Source: Deinandra increscens subsp. villosa | Taxonomy: Eukaryota > Streptophyta > Magnoliopsida > Asterales > Asteraceae | DNA: 64,000 bases | Reading direction: 5' to 3' | Assembly (NCBI GenBank): GCA_039602395.1 | Contig: JBCNJP010000012.1 | Coordinates: 23,502,396-23,566,395 of the forward strand | Part shown: positions 12,440 to 23,165 of the stretch, piece after piece | How the letters are laid out: each line of letters opens with the position of its first letter | Position numbering within the stretch: the first letter of the stretch is position 1 | Position numbers and translations under genes: made by a program | Notes under the pieces: model-generated | Databases searched by the model: none | The model's input: the letters and a program-made list of their open reading frames with translations, nothing else | What the model was told of the DNA's origin: nothing

Positions 12440-14160
12440 GGGATCACTCTGATGTGAACTAATTTACACACATTTTATATCAAATATTCCTCGCATTTTA
12501 GGTTAAATCTAGTTAATTATTCATCAAATAATCTAATATTGTTTCATTTGTAGTTTTTCAGTTTAATCCATGCCAAAATCATAAAAGAAGTCAATAGTGC
12601 TAAAACTAGAAGAAGAAAAAAATGAGGACTTTATGATTTTTAATCTAAGGAACGACCCATGCCCTCCTTAGGCATAACTCGTGCCGTGCTGCAGAAAGGA
12701 CAAGAAAGTTAACTTCGGCTATCTGACATCCACGACTCGGTGCCCTGACCAACATGACCCGTGCCATGCTGATAGGCATGAACCGTGCTATGACTGACAC
12801 GACCCGTGCCAAGTCAGGCCAAGATTCATGCTGATCCATTTAAGGGCACAACCCGTGGCCTACCTAGGCATGGCCCGCGACATCCGTATAATTTGGGCCT
12901 ATAAATACCAGCCTTCTCCTCCATTGTTCTTTGCTCAATTCTTCTCTTCTCTTATAGTACTTAGCTTTGATTATCTATTTGAGCCATTGTTTTCAAGCTT
13001 TGGTTGTTTTCTAATCAAGATTGTTAGCATTCAGCTTAAATATAATTTGTTAACGTTTCTCTATGAACTTCTCAACTTCTTTTAAACAAATCATTAAAGC
13101 CATGAGTGGCTACACTTGGGGAAACAAACCGTTGGTGGGTTAGTAACATGAATCCATAAACCAACTTTAAGGTGTGTAACAATGATTTTGAGTCTAAATC
13201 TTTATATCGAAAGTGTATTACTGGTTCTTAAAAATAGAACTTACCTTGTATATCATGGAGCATTTCTGCCTTCAAAAGCACATTAGTCGGGGAGTGACAC
13301 CCGACTAGGGGTTATGGCAACATATAGAGATGAAACCTCTACCCCATGGAATTAGATGCATTCATGTTTTTATGTCTATGTAAATAACACGTTATTCACG
13401 CGAGAGCAGTTTAGAGGTAATGGTTTAGGATTCTGGGTTGGTAATATTTTTCCACTTAGTACACGCGAGAGCGATGCGTTTGTGGACATGCTTTTTGGTT
13501 ACAACTAACCGCGCACACGTGAGAGTGGTGTGGGGGATGAAACGGACCCTAACTCCTTGTAAAGGTTTTCACTCAATAATGCAATCTAGTGCGTGGGTTG
13601 TTCCCTTTCTGGTTCATAACAATGTATCCGAGCGTAATGATACTTTGACCAAAAGGTCCTGTAAAAAATGGCATTGATACACACTATATTTGTTACTTAA
13701 CAAAGCGTTCCCCTTAGGAGTTATCCCTGCTGGTGAACAACGGGGGGAATGTATGATTGGGCTGCGCTGAGAAGGGGCCTTTTCTAACTTAATATAACAA
13801 TCTTTTGGAAAATTTTATGGATAAAATGGTTACTAATGTCATCAGTGGCAAGTCCTCCCAAGTGATATTATCTTTGATTAGATTCAACTAAAACTTACAT
13901 TATCTTTATTTTATTCTTATTTCTTATCAACTTTTGGCTTTGTTAGACTTTAATGACTGTTTAGTATCAAGAGCTCTCACAACTGTGTACTTGGACGACC
14001 TTAGTATATTGCCATCACTATATTGCATTAATGATGATTGCACTTACCCTAATGTGTGGTGTATGGTGATTGTTTGTTATCGTGTTTTATAAATTTAAAA
14101 CTTACACAACAGTGTTGTTATTTGACCCATAATTGCCATATTTTCCTAACACCACCCCAC
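12440..14160 (+). mobile_element. Tat/Athila-type LTR, plus orientation
   Basis: This has the same organisation as the minus-strand copies at 5083 and 62303: a zone of GGCATGACCCGTGCC-like palindromes (12650-12880), TATA box CCTATAAATACC (12898-12909), leader, then landmark blocks such as GAGTGACACCCGACTA (13292) and CTGGTGAACAACGGGG (13729). A tRNA-Asp-type primer site follows at 14171, so this is a 5' LTR. The start is approximate; the end lies near 14151. Confidence 0.6.
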
Positions 14161-14170
14161 GTAAAAAATT

Positions 14171-14188
14171 TAGCGTCGTTGCCGGGGA
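14171..14188 (+). other. primer-binding site, tRNA-Asp type (degraded)
   Basis: TAGCGTCGTTGCCGGGGA differs at two positions from TGGCGCCGTTGCCGGGGA, the primer site usual in Athila/Tat Ty3-Gypsy elements. It lies just after the LTR, in the expected place. Confidence 0.75.
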
Positions 14189-14427
14189 CACACAATAGGA
14201 ATTTGAGAAAAAATCTTGTTTAGTGGCCTATACTTTTACATTTACAGTTTTCCTTATTTATTTCTTTTTATTTTTCTTTTCTTTTTATAAATGGAAAAAA
14301 TCATCCCCTTATTTTCCTCTCCCTCCACCCTACTAAGCTCAAGGGAAGATCTAAAGGGCCAATAGCTCACCTTAGGATTAGGAAGGATTCTTCGGGAAAG
14401 AAATGGATGGAGAATAAAGGAAGAAAG
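14189..14427 (+). other. leader and start of internal region of the Tat/Athila element
   Basis: It follows the primer site and is cut at 14427 by the outer Copia-type element. A short T/C-rich leader is followed by a possible gag start at 14291. The rest of gag and pol is not found right of 28087, so the element is either deleted or scattered. Confidence 0.4.
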
Positions 14428-14823
14428 TGTAAAGAAATAATTTATGGCTTGTGTATTAAATAAGTGTAGTCAAGTAATTATTAGTGGAATTGCTTAGTTA
14501 ATAAATCATATTAGGTGTTACTTGGGCTTGGGCCGAATTTAGGCCTTGTATGAGCCTATATGTATGTCAATATAAACACATCTAGGTTTCATTATAGGGG
14601 TTAGCCATTTGTGAGCCAAAAACGTGGGAGACCAGAGAGGCTATGGGAATTCAAAAATCTCTATTGGTGTACTAGACGATTTGTAATTCGTGTGCTCCAG
14701 TTTCAGGTTTAAGTGTTTCATATTATTATGTTCATCATTTTATTCGTCTCTCTTCTTGATTCACTCGTTCCGCACTCTCAATCAACGTTTGATATCGTGT
14801 TAGGACCGTTTTCGGGACCTTTA
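14428..14823 (+). repeat. 5' LTR of outer Copia-type element
   Basis: It starts TGTAAAGAAATAATTTATGG and ends TTTTCGGGACCTTTA. A TATA-like AATATAAACACA lies near 14569. It pairs with 27679-28087, from which it differs by many substitutions and small indels. In the first 66 bases I count about six differences, so it is clearly older than the inner element. Confidence 0.85.
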
Positions 14824-14825
14824 AT

Positions 14826-14837
14826 TGGTATCAGAGC
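14826..14837 (+). other. primer-binding site, initiator tRNA-Met type
   Basis: TGGTATCAGAGC matches the 3' end of plant initiator tRNA-Met and sits two bases after the LTR. Confidence 0.85.
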
Positions 14838-16029
14838 TAAGTAACGTGTGTTTCATGGCTCGCACGGTATCTAGATTCAAGGTTCTAATAAATATCTGTC
14901 AAGTTTTAAATTATTGCAAGTTTTCGACTGGGTTCTAGTGTTTTCAATTGTTATCGTTGTTCATCATTTTTCAACCATTGTTTTGACAACTTTAATCTGA
15001 TTTGAGTGATTTCGTGATTGGTTGCGACTGTATTTTTGCTGTTTGATTGATTGTTCACAGGATTTTCATCCAGAATTCAGAAGAAAGTCGGTTCCTTCAA
15101 ATTAAGGAAGATTATGTGCATTAAAATTCCTGATTTGGTGGTATTTTGATTCATTTTAAGGTTTTCGGCCTGATCTTTAACGTCTTTAGTTCGGAGTGCA
15201 ACTTTTCGATCTGGTTCAGCAGCTGTTCGATTATATGCGGAGCTCTTCGGTCCTCTTCTCGGGCCACATCAGCTTCTCGGTTCGGTCTTAAGGATTTCGG
15301 TTCGATCAAGTGGTTTCTGGTTCGGTAAGGAAAGTTTTCGGTCCGACGGGTATTCGGTCAAGAAGGTTCACTATTCGGTCATCATCTCTGTTCAGTCTAG
15401 AATTAGGTTCTCGGTTCGGTCGAAAAGGGTTTTCGGTCCGTTCCTCGTTTTGCTGCAAAAGTGTAATTTTTGACCAACATTCACTAAAACAAGCGTATCT
15501 TGAGTTCTGTGAAGAGTTAGAAGGCCTAATACCAGCTAAAATGGCCGTCTTAACGAGATCTACACTTTCACTCACCTAACAACTAGTGTCCTCCCTTTCG
15601 ACCCCCAAAATCCACTTCGAAGGCCTCCGTTTTTGCATGGAAGTTTTAGGATTTTCGGTATTTGGAGTTTTGGTGAAGTTTATCTCGAAATTAAGCCTGT
15701 GATCTGTTTGCAAAGTGTTTTATCTGCCAAATGAGTTCAGATACATCTTCATCATAGGAAAAAGAATGTACTAATCCTACTTGTGTTCGTCTAATTCCTG
15801 GTCTAAAGCAGATTCGTAAAAATCTTGAAATAAAATTAATTGACGCAAAATGTGCCACTAGTTCATTTAAGGGTAGATGGGAAAAGAGCGAAGAGAAGGT
15901 GAAAGCTTAAAAAACGATATTAATGTATATTATGAGCTAGCTACCCAAAAGTCCATTTTGTATGACCGATAAAAAATAGAAATAAGTGAACTAAAGCAGC
16001 AATTAGATGACCTCTAGCATAAGCATGAT
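14838..16029 (+). other. untranslated leader of outer Copia-type element
   Basis: There is no convincing coding potential except the last part (about 15730-16029), which reads as degraded gag N-terminal codons with stops. 15150-15450 is dense in TTCGGT motifs. That feature recurs in the leader of the inner element (17455-17700) and of the relative at 58340-58690, which suggests related leaders. Confidence 0.5.
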
Positions 16030-16859
16030 GTGTTGATAGCTAAGTATGATACCAATCAGCTCAGGAATCAACATATAATGGATGCTGGTAAAACATTGTC
16101 TTGTGCTATTGTAACTGGACAGGTTGGAAATGATAAATCTGGGCGCGGGACAGAAAAATCTGAGGTTCTAAATAGTATCATTCCTCCACTAGTTCCCAAA
16201 GATATAGTGGGACTTTTACTTGATGCTGATCAGGTTGATAGACCTGGGTCCGGATATAAAGAAGTTGCTCCTCCTATTGATAGTGTTTTGGTAGGGACGA
16301 CACCAATGACCAAGGAAAAATTAGATATGGAGTTAACAACGATATATGGTAAAGGGTCAGCTAAAGATTCAACCGAAACTATATGTGATGCACGCGGTGC
16401 AGTTGAAGAGATCATAGAGGATGTATCCAAGGATCATGCTGAGTGCAAAACGTACAACAGAAGTCATGACTCCAATTCTGAGGGTACATGTGCTAGTTCA
16501 AAGGGAGTTGTTGAGGTGGCTGGGACTGAGGTGAAAATTCTTGTTGCTAAGAAGGTTATTGATGAAGTAGAACGGGAAAGTGTGGTCATGACGACAAGAC
16601 CTGAGGGGAAGATATTTATGAAATCTGGATCCATTTTCGATCAAGAGCAAGGGTATGGATACAAGCTACCTTCATTCACCTCACAATTTAAAGGTTTAGG
16701 GTCATCCACCTATGCATCTACAAGTGGAGTTAAAGTTGAAAGGCCCAAGATCACCATTAAACCACCATGTGTGATATCTGTAGCTGTTGTCAAAGATGTG
16801 AAATTCAAGGGAGTGGTTGTCTCTCCTATCTCTTCATGTGGTTCATGCAGTTGCAATTG
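16030..16859 (+). pseudogene. gag-like reading frame of outer Copia-type element, interrupted by insertion
   Basis: An open frame of about 276 codons (MLIAKYDTNQ...SCGSCSCN) runs up to the point where the inner element inserted at AATTG. It is acidic and polar, with no UBN2 core or zinc knuckle in this part, so its assignment to gag rests on position between the primer site and the CCHC segment at 23696. It ends in a Cys-rich SSCGSCSCNC stretch. After removing the inner element and one AATTG copy, the frame would continue CRDGGKASNN and then loses register before the zinc knuckle. Confidence 0.5.
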
Positions 16860-17204
16860 TGTTGATACATGGTCCTTGATCGTCATGTGAAGTATCGAAT
16901 ACAAGATGGATCACACATTATAGCTGAGGTCCGAACTCCCAGCGAACCTGGAGTTCGGACAACTCCGAACGTGTGGCCGAACCTGAGGTTCGGCCAGTCG
17001 TATTTCAGTCCTATAAATATGTGAGTCTTGTGTTATATTAAAAGAGAATAACAGTCTAAGCATCCGTGTCATACTATCTGACTGTACTCTGTGGTTATCT
17101 CTGTGGTTAATACAAGTTAATTTTATTTACTCTTTGTGTTTCATCTCGTATTACATTGATTTCATTACGACTAAGTAGAAGATCCGCACGCTCACGCACT
17201 TTCA
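16860..17204 (+). repeat. 5' LTR of inner Copia-type element
   Basis: TGTTGATACATGG start, CACGCACTTTCA end. TATA-like CCTATAAATATG lies near 17010. Upstream are three AGGTTCGG/GGAGTTCGG-type motifs with inverted partners (16935-17000). Confidence 0.92.
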
Positions 17205-17206
17205 AG

Positions 17207-17218
17207 TGGTATCAGAGC
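17207..17218 (+). other. primer-binding site, initiator tRNA-Met type
   Basis: TGGTATCAGAGC lies two bases after the 5' LTR. Confidence 0.9.
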
Positions 17219-17715
17219 ATTTTGTTTGCTCTACTAGTCGGAAATCAGTGATTTTCGGAGTTTTGAGTTCAAATTCACGTTTTTGCGAAAATGTCAATCA
17301 TTTTTGAGTTCGTTTGATTGTCTCGAGTGTGCTTTTCGTCAAAAATCTGTGTCTAGATCGTTTCTATCGAGTTTGCTTGAATTCCTGTCGAAAATTCCAG
17401 TCAAAAACGTTGAAAATCGAGAAAATGAGGTCGAGTGAAATCTGTCTCGTTTGAGGTTCGGACAAGCTCGGCACAACCGCTCCGAACTTGAAGTTCGGAC
17501 GAAGTTCGGTCTCTAATTTGGTTCGGTGAGAGTTAGGTGAGAGATCGGTCAACGTTCGGACTAAGTTCGGTGATAGTTCGGAGTATTTTGGTTTTTGTTC
17601 TTCCGAAGGTCTGGTTCGGAGAGAGTTCGGTGTTGTCAAGTTCGGACTAAGTTCGGAGGCAGCTCGGAGGAGGTTCGGACGAGGTTCGGAGTGAACACTA
17701 ACTAATTTTTCGAAA
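17219..17715 (+). other. leader of inner Copia-type element
   Basis: Untranslated, about 500 bases. 17455-17700 is a run of roughly 15 GTTCGG motifs at irregular spacing, matching GTTCGG motifs in the LTR and in the leaders of the other two Copia-type elements. No start codon is used before 17716. Confidence 0.6.
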
Positions 17716-19220
17716 ATGTCCGATTTTCAAGCGTTCGCGGCTATTCAAAATTCGGTTCAAGCTACGATGCAAACAATGATGAATTATGATAATGAAATCG
17801 GAACAAGTCAGAAAGTTCCCAAATTGCTAAAATTGGAAGATTATCATAGTTAGGTTAAACGATTTGAAGCATTTGTCGATACAAATGACATTGATATGCG
17901 GTTAGCTTTCACTGAGCAATATGTTTACCCTAAAGATGAAATTGGTGAACCTATTCTTCAAAGAAAAATGTCATCTGAACAAAAGAAAGCGTATCAAGCT
18001 GAGAAAAAGGCGTATGGTACGTTAACGATGGCATTGCCTAAAGAGTTACTGCATCAATTTGCTGGTAACTACACATCAAAAAATCTATGGGATGCGTTGG
18101 AAAAACGATGTGAAGGCAATGACTAATACAAGAAAAGTTGACAAAAGGTTTTGAAGAAAGAGTTTGATAGTTTTAAGCATTATCAGAATGAAACGATTCC
18201 CAATCTGATTGCAAGATTCGCTCATCTGATGAGTGAAATGCGTTTGGTGAATCTTACTAAAGAAGAGGTTGATATGAAAGAAAAGATCTTGGAAGCTTTG
18301 CCTGAAAAGTGGGAGAATTATGTGATGATGATTACTCACGATAAGGATTTTTCAGGATTGTCTTTCAGTGATTTGGTTCAAAGAATTCAGGCTCGGGATA
18401 TGGAATTAATGGTGAATAAATCACTTCCTACACAAATTCAGAATCCTGCAGTGTATCATGGTGAAAATGACTCTACAATGAATGCTGGGAAGTCTAATAT
18501 TCTTAGTTCTGCTCCTCCTACAGCATCTCTGGCAGGTAAATCTGAAATTCCAAGTTATTCCTCTGCTGGTTGTACTGTGTCAATTCCTAGTTCTTCGACT
18601 CAAAGTGCATTGTCTGTTCAAACTGTCGTTGATTATAATGCGTTGATGTATGCATTAGTATCTTCATACTTTGGTGTTATCACTGGTTCTGTGAGTAATG
18701 TTGAGTTAGCAAATGAAGATTACGATCAGATTGATTATGATCATTTGGAGGAAATTGATCTAAATTGGCAATATGCTATGTTGGTTCGTAGAACAAAGAA
18801 ATTTTTCAATAGAACTGGTAAGAAGAGACTGAATCAGGAAGGTAAGATTGGATTGGACAAATCTAAGGTGAAATGTTATAAGTGTTCAGTTTATGGTCAC
18901 TTTGCTCGAGAATGTCCAAGTTCTACAGAAAGTAAATTGAAGACTGGTCAGCATGCACATTTAGTTTTTCATCCATCAAATGAAGCTGAAAAGGTTGAGA
19001 AGAAATCTGCTACTCTTGCTCATGATTGGACTGATACATTTGTACATTCAAATGAATTTGCTTGGAATGCAGATTCAGCAATTAAAAAGAATCATACTCC
19101 AATCTTAATTGCTTTAACTGTTCAACATGCTGATGATGACAGTTTTTTAATGGAGTCTGATACTTCTTCAAGTATATCTTTGGTACAAGAAGAATTACCT
19201 AAAGTTTCTACAAGCTCAAA
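17716..19220 (+). pseudogene. gag N-terminal half (UBN2-type) with first CCHC knuckle, inner Copia-type element
   Basis: From ATG 17716 one frame runs MSDFQAFAAIQNS...KKAYGTLTMALPKELLHQF...KEEVDMKEKILEALPEKWENY, the core of Copia gag (UBN2/DUF4219 type), to the zinc knuckle CYKCSVYGHFAREC (CX2CX4HX4C intact, about 18873-18914). Three in-frame stops break it (17851 TAG, 18124 TAA, 18139 TGA). After 18151 it is open for over 350 codons up to the CACTA-like insert at 19221. The same frame is kept across the stops, so decay is recent. Gag would form virus-like particles and bind element RNA. The paralogue at 58692-59728 aligns along this part. Confidence 0.85.
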
Positions 19221-19981
19221 CACTAGTACAAATATGACATACGGTCACACTTTTCACGTTTCGACCCTGTGACACTTTCGATTAAAAGTGTGACCGTAGT
19301 TCGTTTTTAATTTTCTAGACATGTTTCGGTGACATTTAAGATCAGTTTGTGTGACCATAGCAAGCGTGATCAGTTCATATGGTCACACTTTTACATTACA
19401 TGTGTGACAATTACTAGTCACATTTCAAACAATGTGACCAAATGTAACCAATTGCGACTTTTATTCTGATAATATTTACGANNNNNNNNNNNNNNNNNNN
19501 NNNNNNNNNNNNNNNNNNNNNNNNNNNNNNNNNNNNNNNNNNNNNNNNNNNNNNNNNNNNNNNNNNNNNNNNNNNNNNNNNNNNNNNNNNNNNNNNNNNN
19601 NNNNNNNNNNNNNNNNNNNNNNNNNNNNNNNNNNNNNNNNNNNNNNNNNNNNNNNNNNNNNNNNNNNNNNNNNNNNNNNNNNNNNNNNNNNNNNNNNNNN
19701 NNNNNNNNNNNNNNNNNNNNNNNNNNNNNNNNNNNNNNNNNNNNNNNNNNNNNNNNNNNNNNNNNNNNNNNNNNNNNNNNNNNNNNNNNNNNNNNNNNNN
19801 NNNNNNNNNNNNNNNNNNNNNNNNNNNNNNNNNNNNNNNNNNNNNNNNNNNNNNNNNNNNNNNNNNNNNNNNNNNNNNNNNNNNNNNNNNNNNNNNNNNN
19901 NNNNNNNNNNNNNNNNNNNNNNNNNNNNNNNNNNNNNNNNNNNNNNNNNNNNNNNNNNNNNNNNNNNNNNNNNNNNNNNNN
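19221..19981 (+). mobile_element. CACTA-like insert in gag, right end lost in the assembly gap
   Basis: Gag coding is interrupted at CACTAGTACAAATATG, a CACTA-type terminus preceded by AAA. Subterminal inverted motifs follow: GGTCACACTTTT (19243-19254 and 19381-19392) against AAAAGTGTGACC (19284-19295). Gag-like coiled-coil sequence resumes at 19982, so the right end must fall in the run of N (19482-19981). The true length is unknown because 500 N is a placeholder size. Confidence 0.6.
19482..19981. other. assembly gap (500 N)
   Basis: Exactly 500 N. Reading frames crossing it are not evidence of coding. Confidence 0.99.
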
Positions 19982-21592
19982 GAAGAGCTTGAATGTCTTA
20001 AGTGTAAAAGATTGTGTCAGCAGGTTGAAGGTTTTAAACAAAGTTGTTAATTATCAACTGAAGAGATTGTGGTCCTCAAGAAAGAGGTGGAAGATTTTCA
20101 AAAGAAATATTATGAGTTGGTTCATATTCATGAAGATGTTTTGAAGGAAAAGGCTCAATTGGCTGAAGAGTGTGAGAAAACCATAGCTGAAGCGTTAGAC
20201 GCAGCTCAAGATTTTGAGAATCTGTTTGAGAAGAGTTATTCGGTTCAGCAAAAATATGAAGAGGCTACTGCTCTTATTGCAAAAACTGCTGTTACCGTTG
20301 AGAAACTTCAAAATAAGATCTCTATGCTTCAAGATGAAAATGTTCTTTATAGAGACAAGAATGAAGTATTAACAAAAGATGTTGAGATCTACAAGCAAAA
20401 GAGAGAAAATGTACTTGAAGAATTATATGCTGAATGTGAGATCAGGAAATTACAAACTTATGAGTATGATGATCTCAATGCAAATTTCATTAAGTCACAA
20501 CAAGAGGTGTTTGAAGGTCAACAGAAAATTAATGACTTGAAATTGGAGATTTTGGAGTTGAAAAGACAAGTTAAGAATTGCAATTTGTCACCAACATTGC
20601 TAAACTTCTTATACAAGCAGGATCAGAGTTCAGAGAAGTCTAAGGAAGAAAATATTCACTTGGTACCTCAACCAGTGGATTTGATTGAAGTTACTTCTGC
20701 TCAGATTGATCCAAACAATGAATTGCATGACTATTCAAAGTTTGCGCTACTTCACCCAAGAAGAACAAGTCCACGTCTAAAAGGAAGGAGAAACCTTTGG
20801 GTGAAGCTCCAAAATTTATTTCAAAGTCTGTATTGCTAGAAAATGAGAAAGTATTTGATAAGGTTGCTTCGAGTTCTTCATCTGCAACCGAAGAAGAAAA
20901 AGTTTTGATTGAAAAGAACAAGCTGAAGGATATCAAACATAAATTCACTAGTGATGCTAAATCTAGAATTGTTTCAGGTTCTTTTTCAAGTTCGTCAAAG
21001 GTTTCAGGTTACAAACACAAAGGTTTGGGTTTTGTTGTGAAGGAAATTTCAGTTGAAATGAAGAAACCGGTGAAAGCAGACAAAGTTCTGAAAAGAAAAA
21101 GTTACAAAGAAATTACCATCTCAGAAGGAATTTTCTTATTATTCTGGAAGATCTTCATCTTCAAGGAGTCCGTCTCCTAGGTATGATTCTTCTGATGGTT
21201 TCTTTGATAACTTTCATTCTGAACATTCATCTGGTTCTCAAAAATCAAAACATTTTTCAAACAATTTTAGAGAAAGACTTTGTTATGTATGTCGTCAACC
21301 GGGACATTTAGCTGCTGATTGTCCGACGACTGCATATATCCACAAAACTGCAAAATATGTGGATAACAAAGGTCAAATTTTTTATGAACCATGGTCTTCA
21401 AAGATTAACTCAACTCGTAATTCGTCTTGGTCTAAATCAAGTATGTCGGTTGCATCTGATTCGGGTTCCGATCAAAAATTAAAACTTTTACAAATTTGGA
21501 AACCAGAAGTTGTTTCCATGGCCCACAAGGACTTTGTGGAAGACATTGGGCGACCCGACGCTGTTGATTCGGGTCGATCCCAACGCGACTAA
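19982..21592 (+). pseudogene. gag C-terminal half: coiled coil, second CCHC knuckle and protease stump, inner Copia-type element
   Basis: A coiled-coil segment (20069-20600: VLKKEVEDFQKKYYELV..., heptads rich in Glu/Lys/Leu) is followed by a Ser/Lys-rich linker. It then reads, in another frame, LCYVCRQPGHLAADC (intact CX2CX4HX4C at 21281-21322), and after WKPEVVSMAHKDFVEDIGRP ends VDSGRSQRD and TAA at 21590. The last part aligns with the VDSGCSRHMTG protease active site of plant Copia elements. Frameshifts lie near 20790 and 21120 and a stop at 20057. The double knuckle with a long coiled coil is typical of large plant gag-only elements. No pol follows. Confidence 0.8.
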
Positions 21593-22211
21593 TGTTTTCT
21601 TTGGTGTCAAGCAGGTGTTTCAGGAAGACCTTTCGGTGATTGGAAAATTGCTGATTGTGAAATATTTGTTCTAACTAACTTGAATTTCAAAATCAATTTT
21701 GTTTTCAAAAGGCTAAACTGCTAGTGTTCGTGTTGGTTGATCAATTTTTCTTGTTTTTCATTCCGTCTCATTCTGAGGCGGAGTTTGTTTTTGCAAAAAT
21801 ACAAAAATAGTGTGTTGTTTTTTTTTCAAATCGTAAAAATGAAAATCTATAAATAGAGTTGTCATTTTTAGGGGGAGAAATTTGAAAACGACAGAAACAT
21901 TGAAAAATGAGAAATTGTATCCGATATGATTGGGAAATGATGGTACATTGGCTGACAGTGTCTGACTCATGGATAAAGTAGATGAAAAAGCCATAAGATC
22001 ATTTGATCGATGTGCAAGGTAGGCTCGGCAAATCAGAAAGTATACAAATACGATATACACTAAATTTGATGCTTGACCTAGTAGACAACATCTTGATGCA
22101 TATCTTATGATATATCAAGAAAAAGGATAGGTGAAAAATAAAATGAGAAGTCACTGTGTATACATGTGTTCATTTTGCAAAGATTTAAACTTGTTTGATT
22201 TTCTTTATTTT
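21593..22211 (+). other. non-coding 3' region of inner Copia-type element, first part
   Basis: No frame with recognisable domains. A purine tract TTTTTAGGGGGAGAAATTTG (21867-21886) resembles a polypurine tract and could act as an internal plus-strand primer. The rest is AT-rich. Confidence 0.45.
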
Positions 22212-22450
22212 GTCAAACGATCGGACTTTCTCTGCGTGTCGAAAGACCGACCTGATCGTTGTTCGTTTGACGTTCTGCTTTATTTTCCTTGGTGTTTCGT
22301 ATAACTCATCGGACTTTCTCTGCGTGTACGGAAGTACCGACCTGATTGTTGTTGAGTTATACAATTTCAACTTGTTTTATTTTCTTATTTTGTTAAATCC
22401 GAGGCCTTATCTGCGTATCGAAAGATCGACCTTAAGGTAGACGATTTAAC
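22212..22450 (+). repeat. three-unit hairpin array with covarying stems and GNRA-type loops
   Basis: Three units start at 22212, 22299 and 22392 (periods 87 and 93). Outer stems are perfect but differ in sequence: GTCAAACGA/TCGTTTGAC (22212-22220/22263-22271), GTATAACTCA/TGAGTTATAC (22299-22308/22353-22362), GTTAAATC/GATTTAAC (22392-22399/22443-22450). Each encloses a conserved TCTGCGT followed by a small hairpin: GTC-GAAA-GAC (22238), GTAC-GGAA-GTAC (22326), ATC-GAAA-GAT (22417). The first two also keep TCGGACTTTC and ACCGACCTGAT. Units are separated by T-rich linkers (CTTGTTTGATTTTCTT, CTTGTTTTATTTTCTT). Function is unknown; an RNA packaging or dimerisation signal is the natural guess. A DNA-level palindrome or a microRNA-like precursor is less likely. 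Confidence 0.75.
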
Positions 22451-23154
22451 GTTCTTATTTCTTTTTGCATGGAACACAGTTGACTATATCATGATTACAA
22501 TCATTATGTGATTAAAATCACAAATGAGATCACAAAATGTGATAAGCAAAAGCATATCTGAGTATGTCTGATAGCGTGGGGTACACTGATCAATGCAAAT
22601 TTAATCAATACCTTAACATATCTAGATGTTATGAGTATGATTTTTCCAAAGTTTAAAGTTGGACAAATTATATCTGCAATCGACATGGCTTATGTGCTTC
22701 AATAATTGAAATTGAAATGTAGTTCAGCATGTTATGTCCAATATGATCCCAAGTTGTGATCTTTCTCACAAAAGACAAAAATAGTGTCTAATTCTGTATT
22801 GTTTTACTTTTCTTAGAAAATACCAAAAAGATTTTAGGTGTGTTTTGATATAAAATTTCTTAAAGACCAAAAATATTTTGTTTCTTATTTGTTTTCGATT
22901 AATCAACACGAAATACAAAATCAAGTTTTCAAAATCAATCTATCTTGGAGTCTCGAAGAGACATTTTGCACCAAGATTATTTATGTTGGCAGGTTTCTAA
23001 GTGGGAAGAGAACATCACAACTTCAAGTCTTCTGAACTTTGTTGATAAAGAGATTACACGCGATGTAATATCAAGTATTCAAGATTGAACTCATCGTCAA
23101 AGAAGAGGAAGAGTTTGATTGAAGATACATGATACAAGTTTGAATAGAGGTGCC
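22451..23154 (+). other. non-coding 3' region of inner Copia-type element, last part
   Basis: AT-rich, no domain-bearing frame. Nothing structured was noticed beyond short repeats of ATCACAAATGAGATCACAAA type near 22500-22540. Confidence 0.4.
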
Positions 23155-23164
23155 GAGGGGGAGT
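23155..23164 (+). other. polypurine tract of inner Copia-type element
   Basis: GAGGGGGAG lies directly before the 3' LTR, where plus-strand synthesis would be primed. Confidence 0.75.
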
Positions 23165-23165
23165 T

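Noticed and set aside
19418..20041. A 207-codon minus-strand frame across the first N run
   Set aside because: It is open only because N has no stops; the real bases are few.
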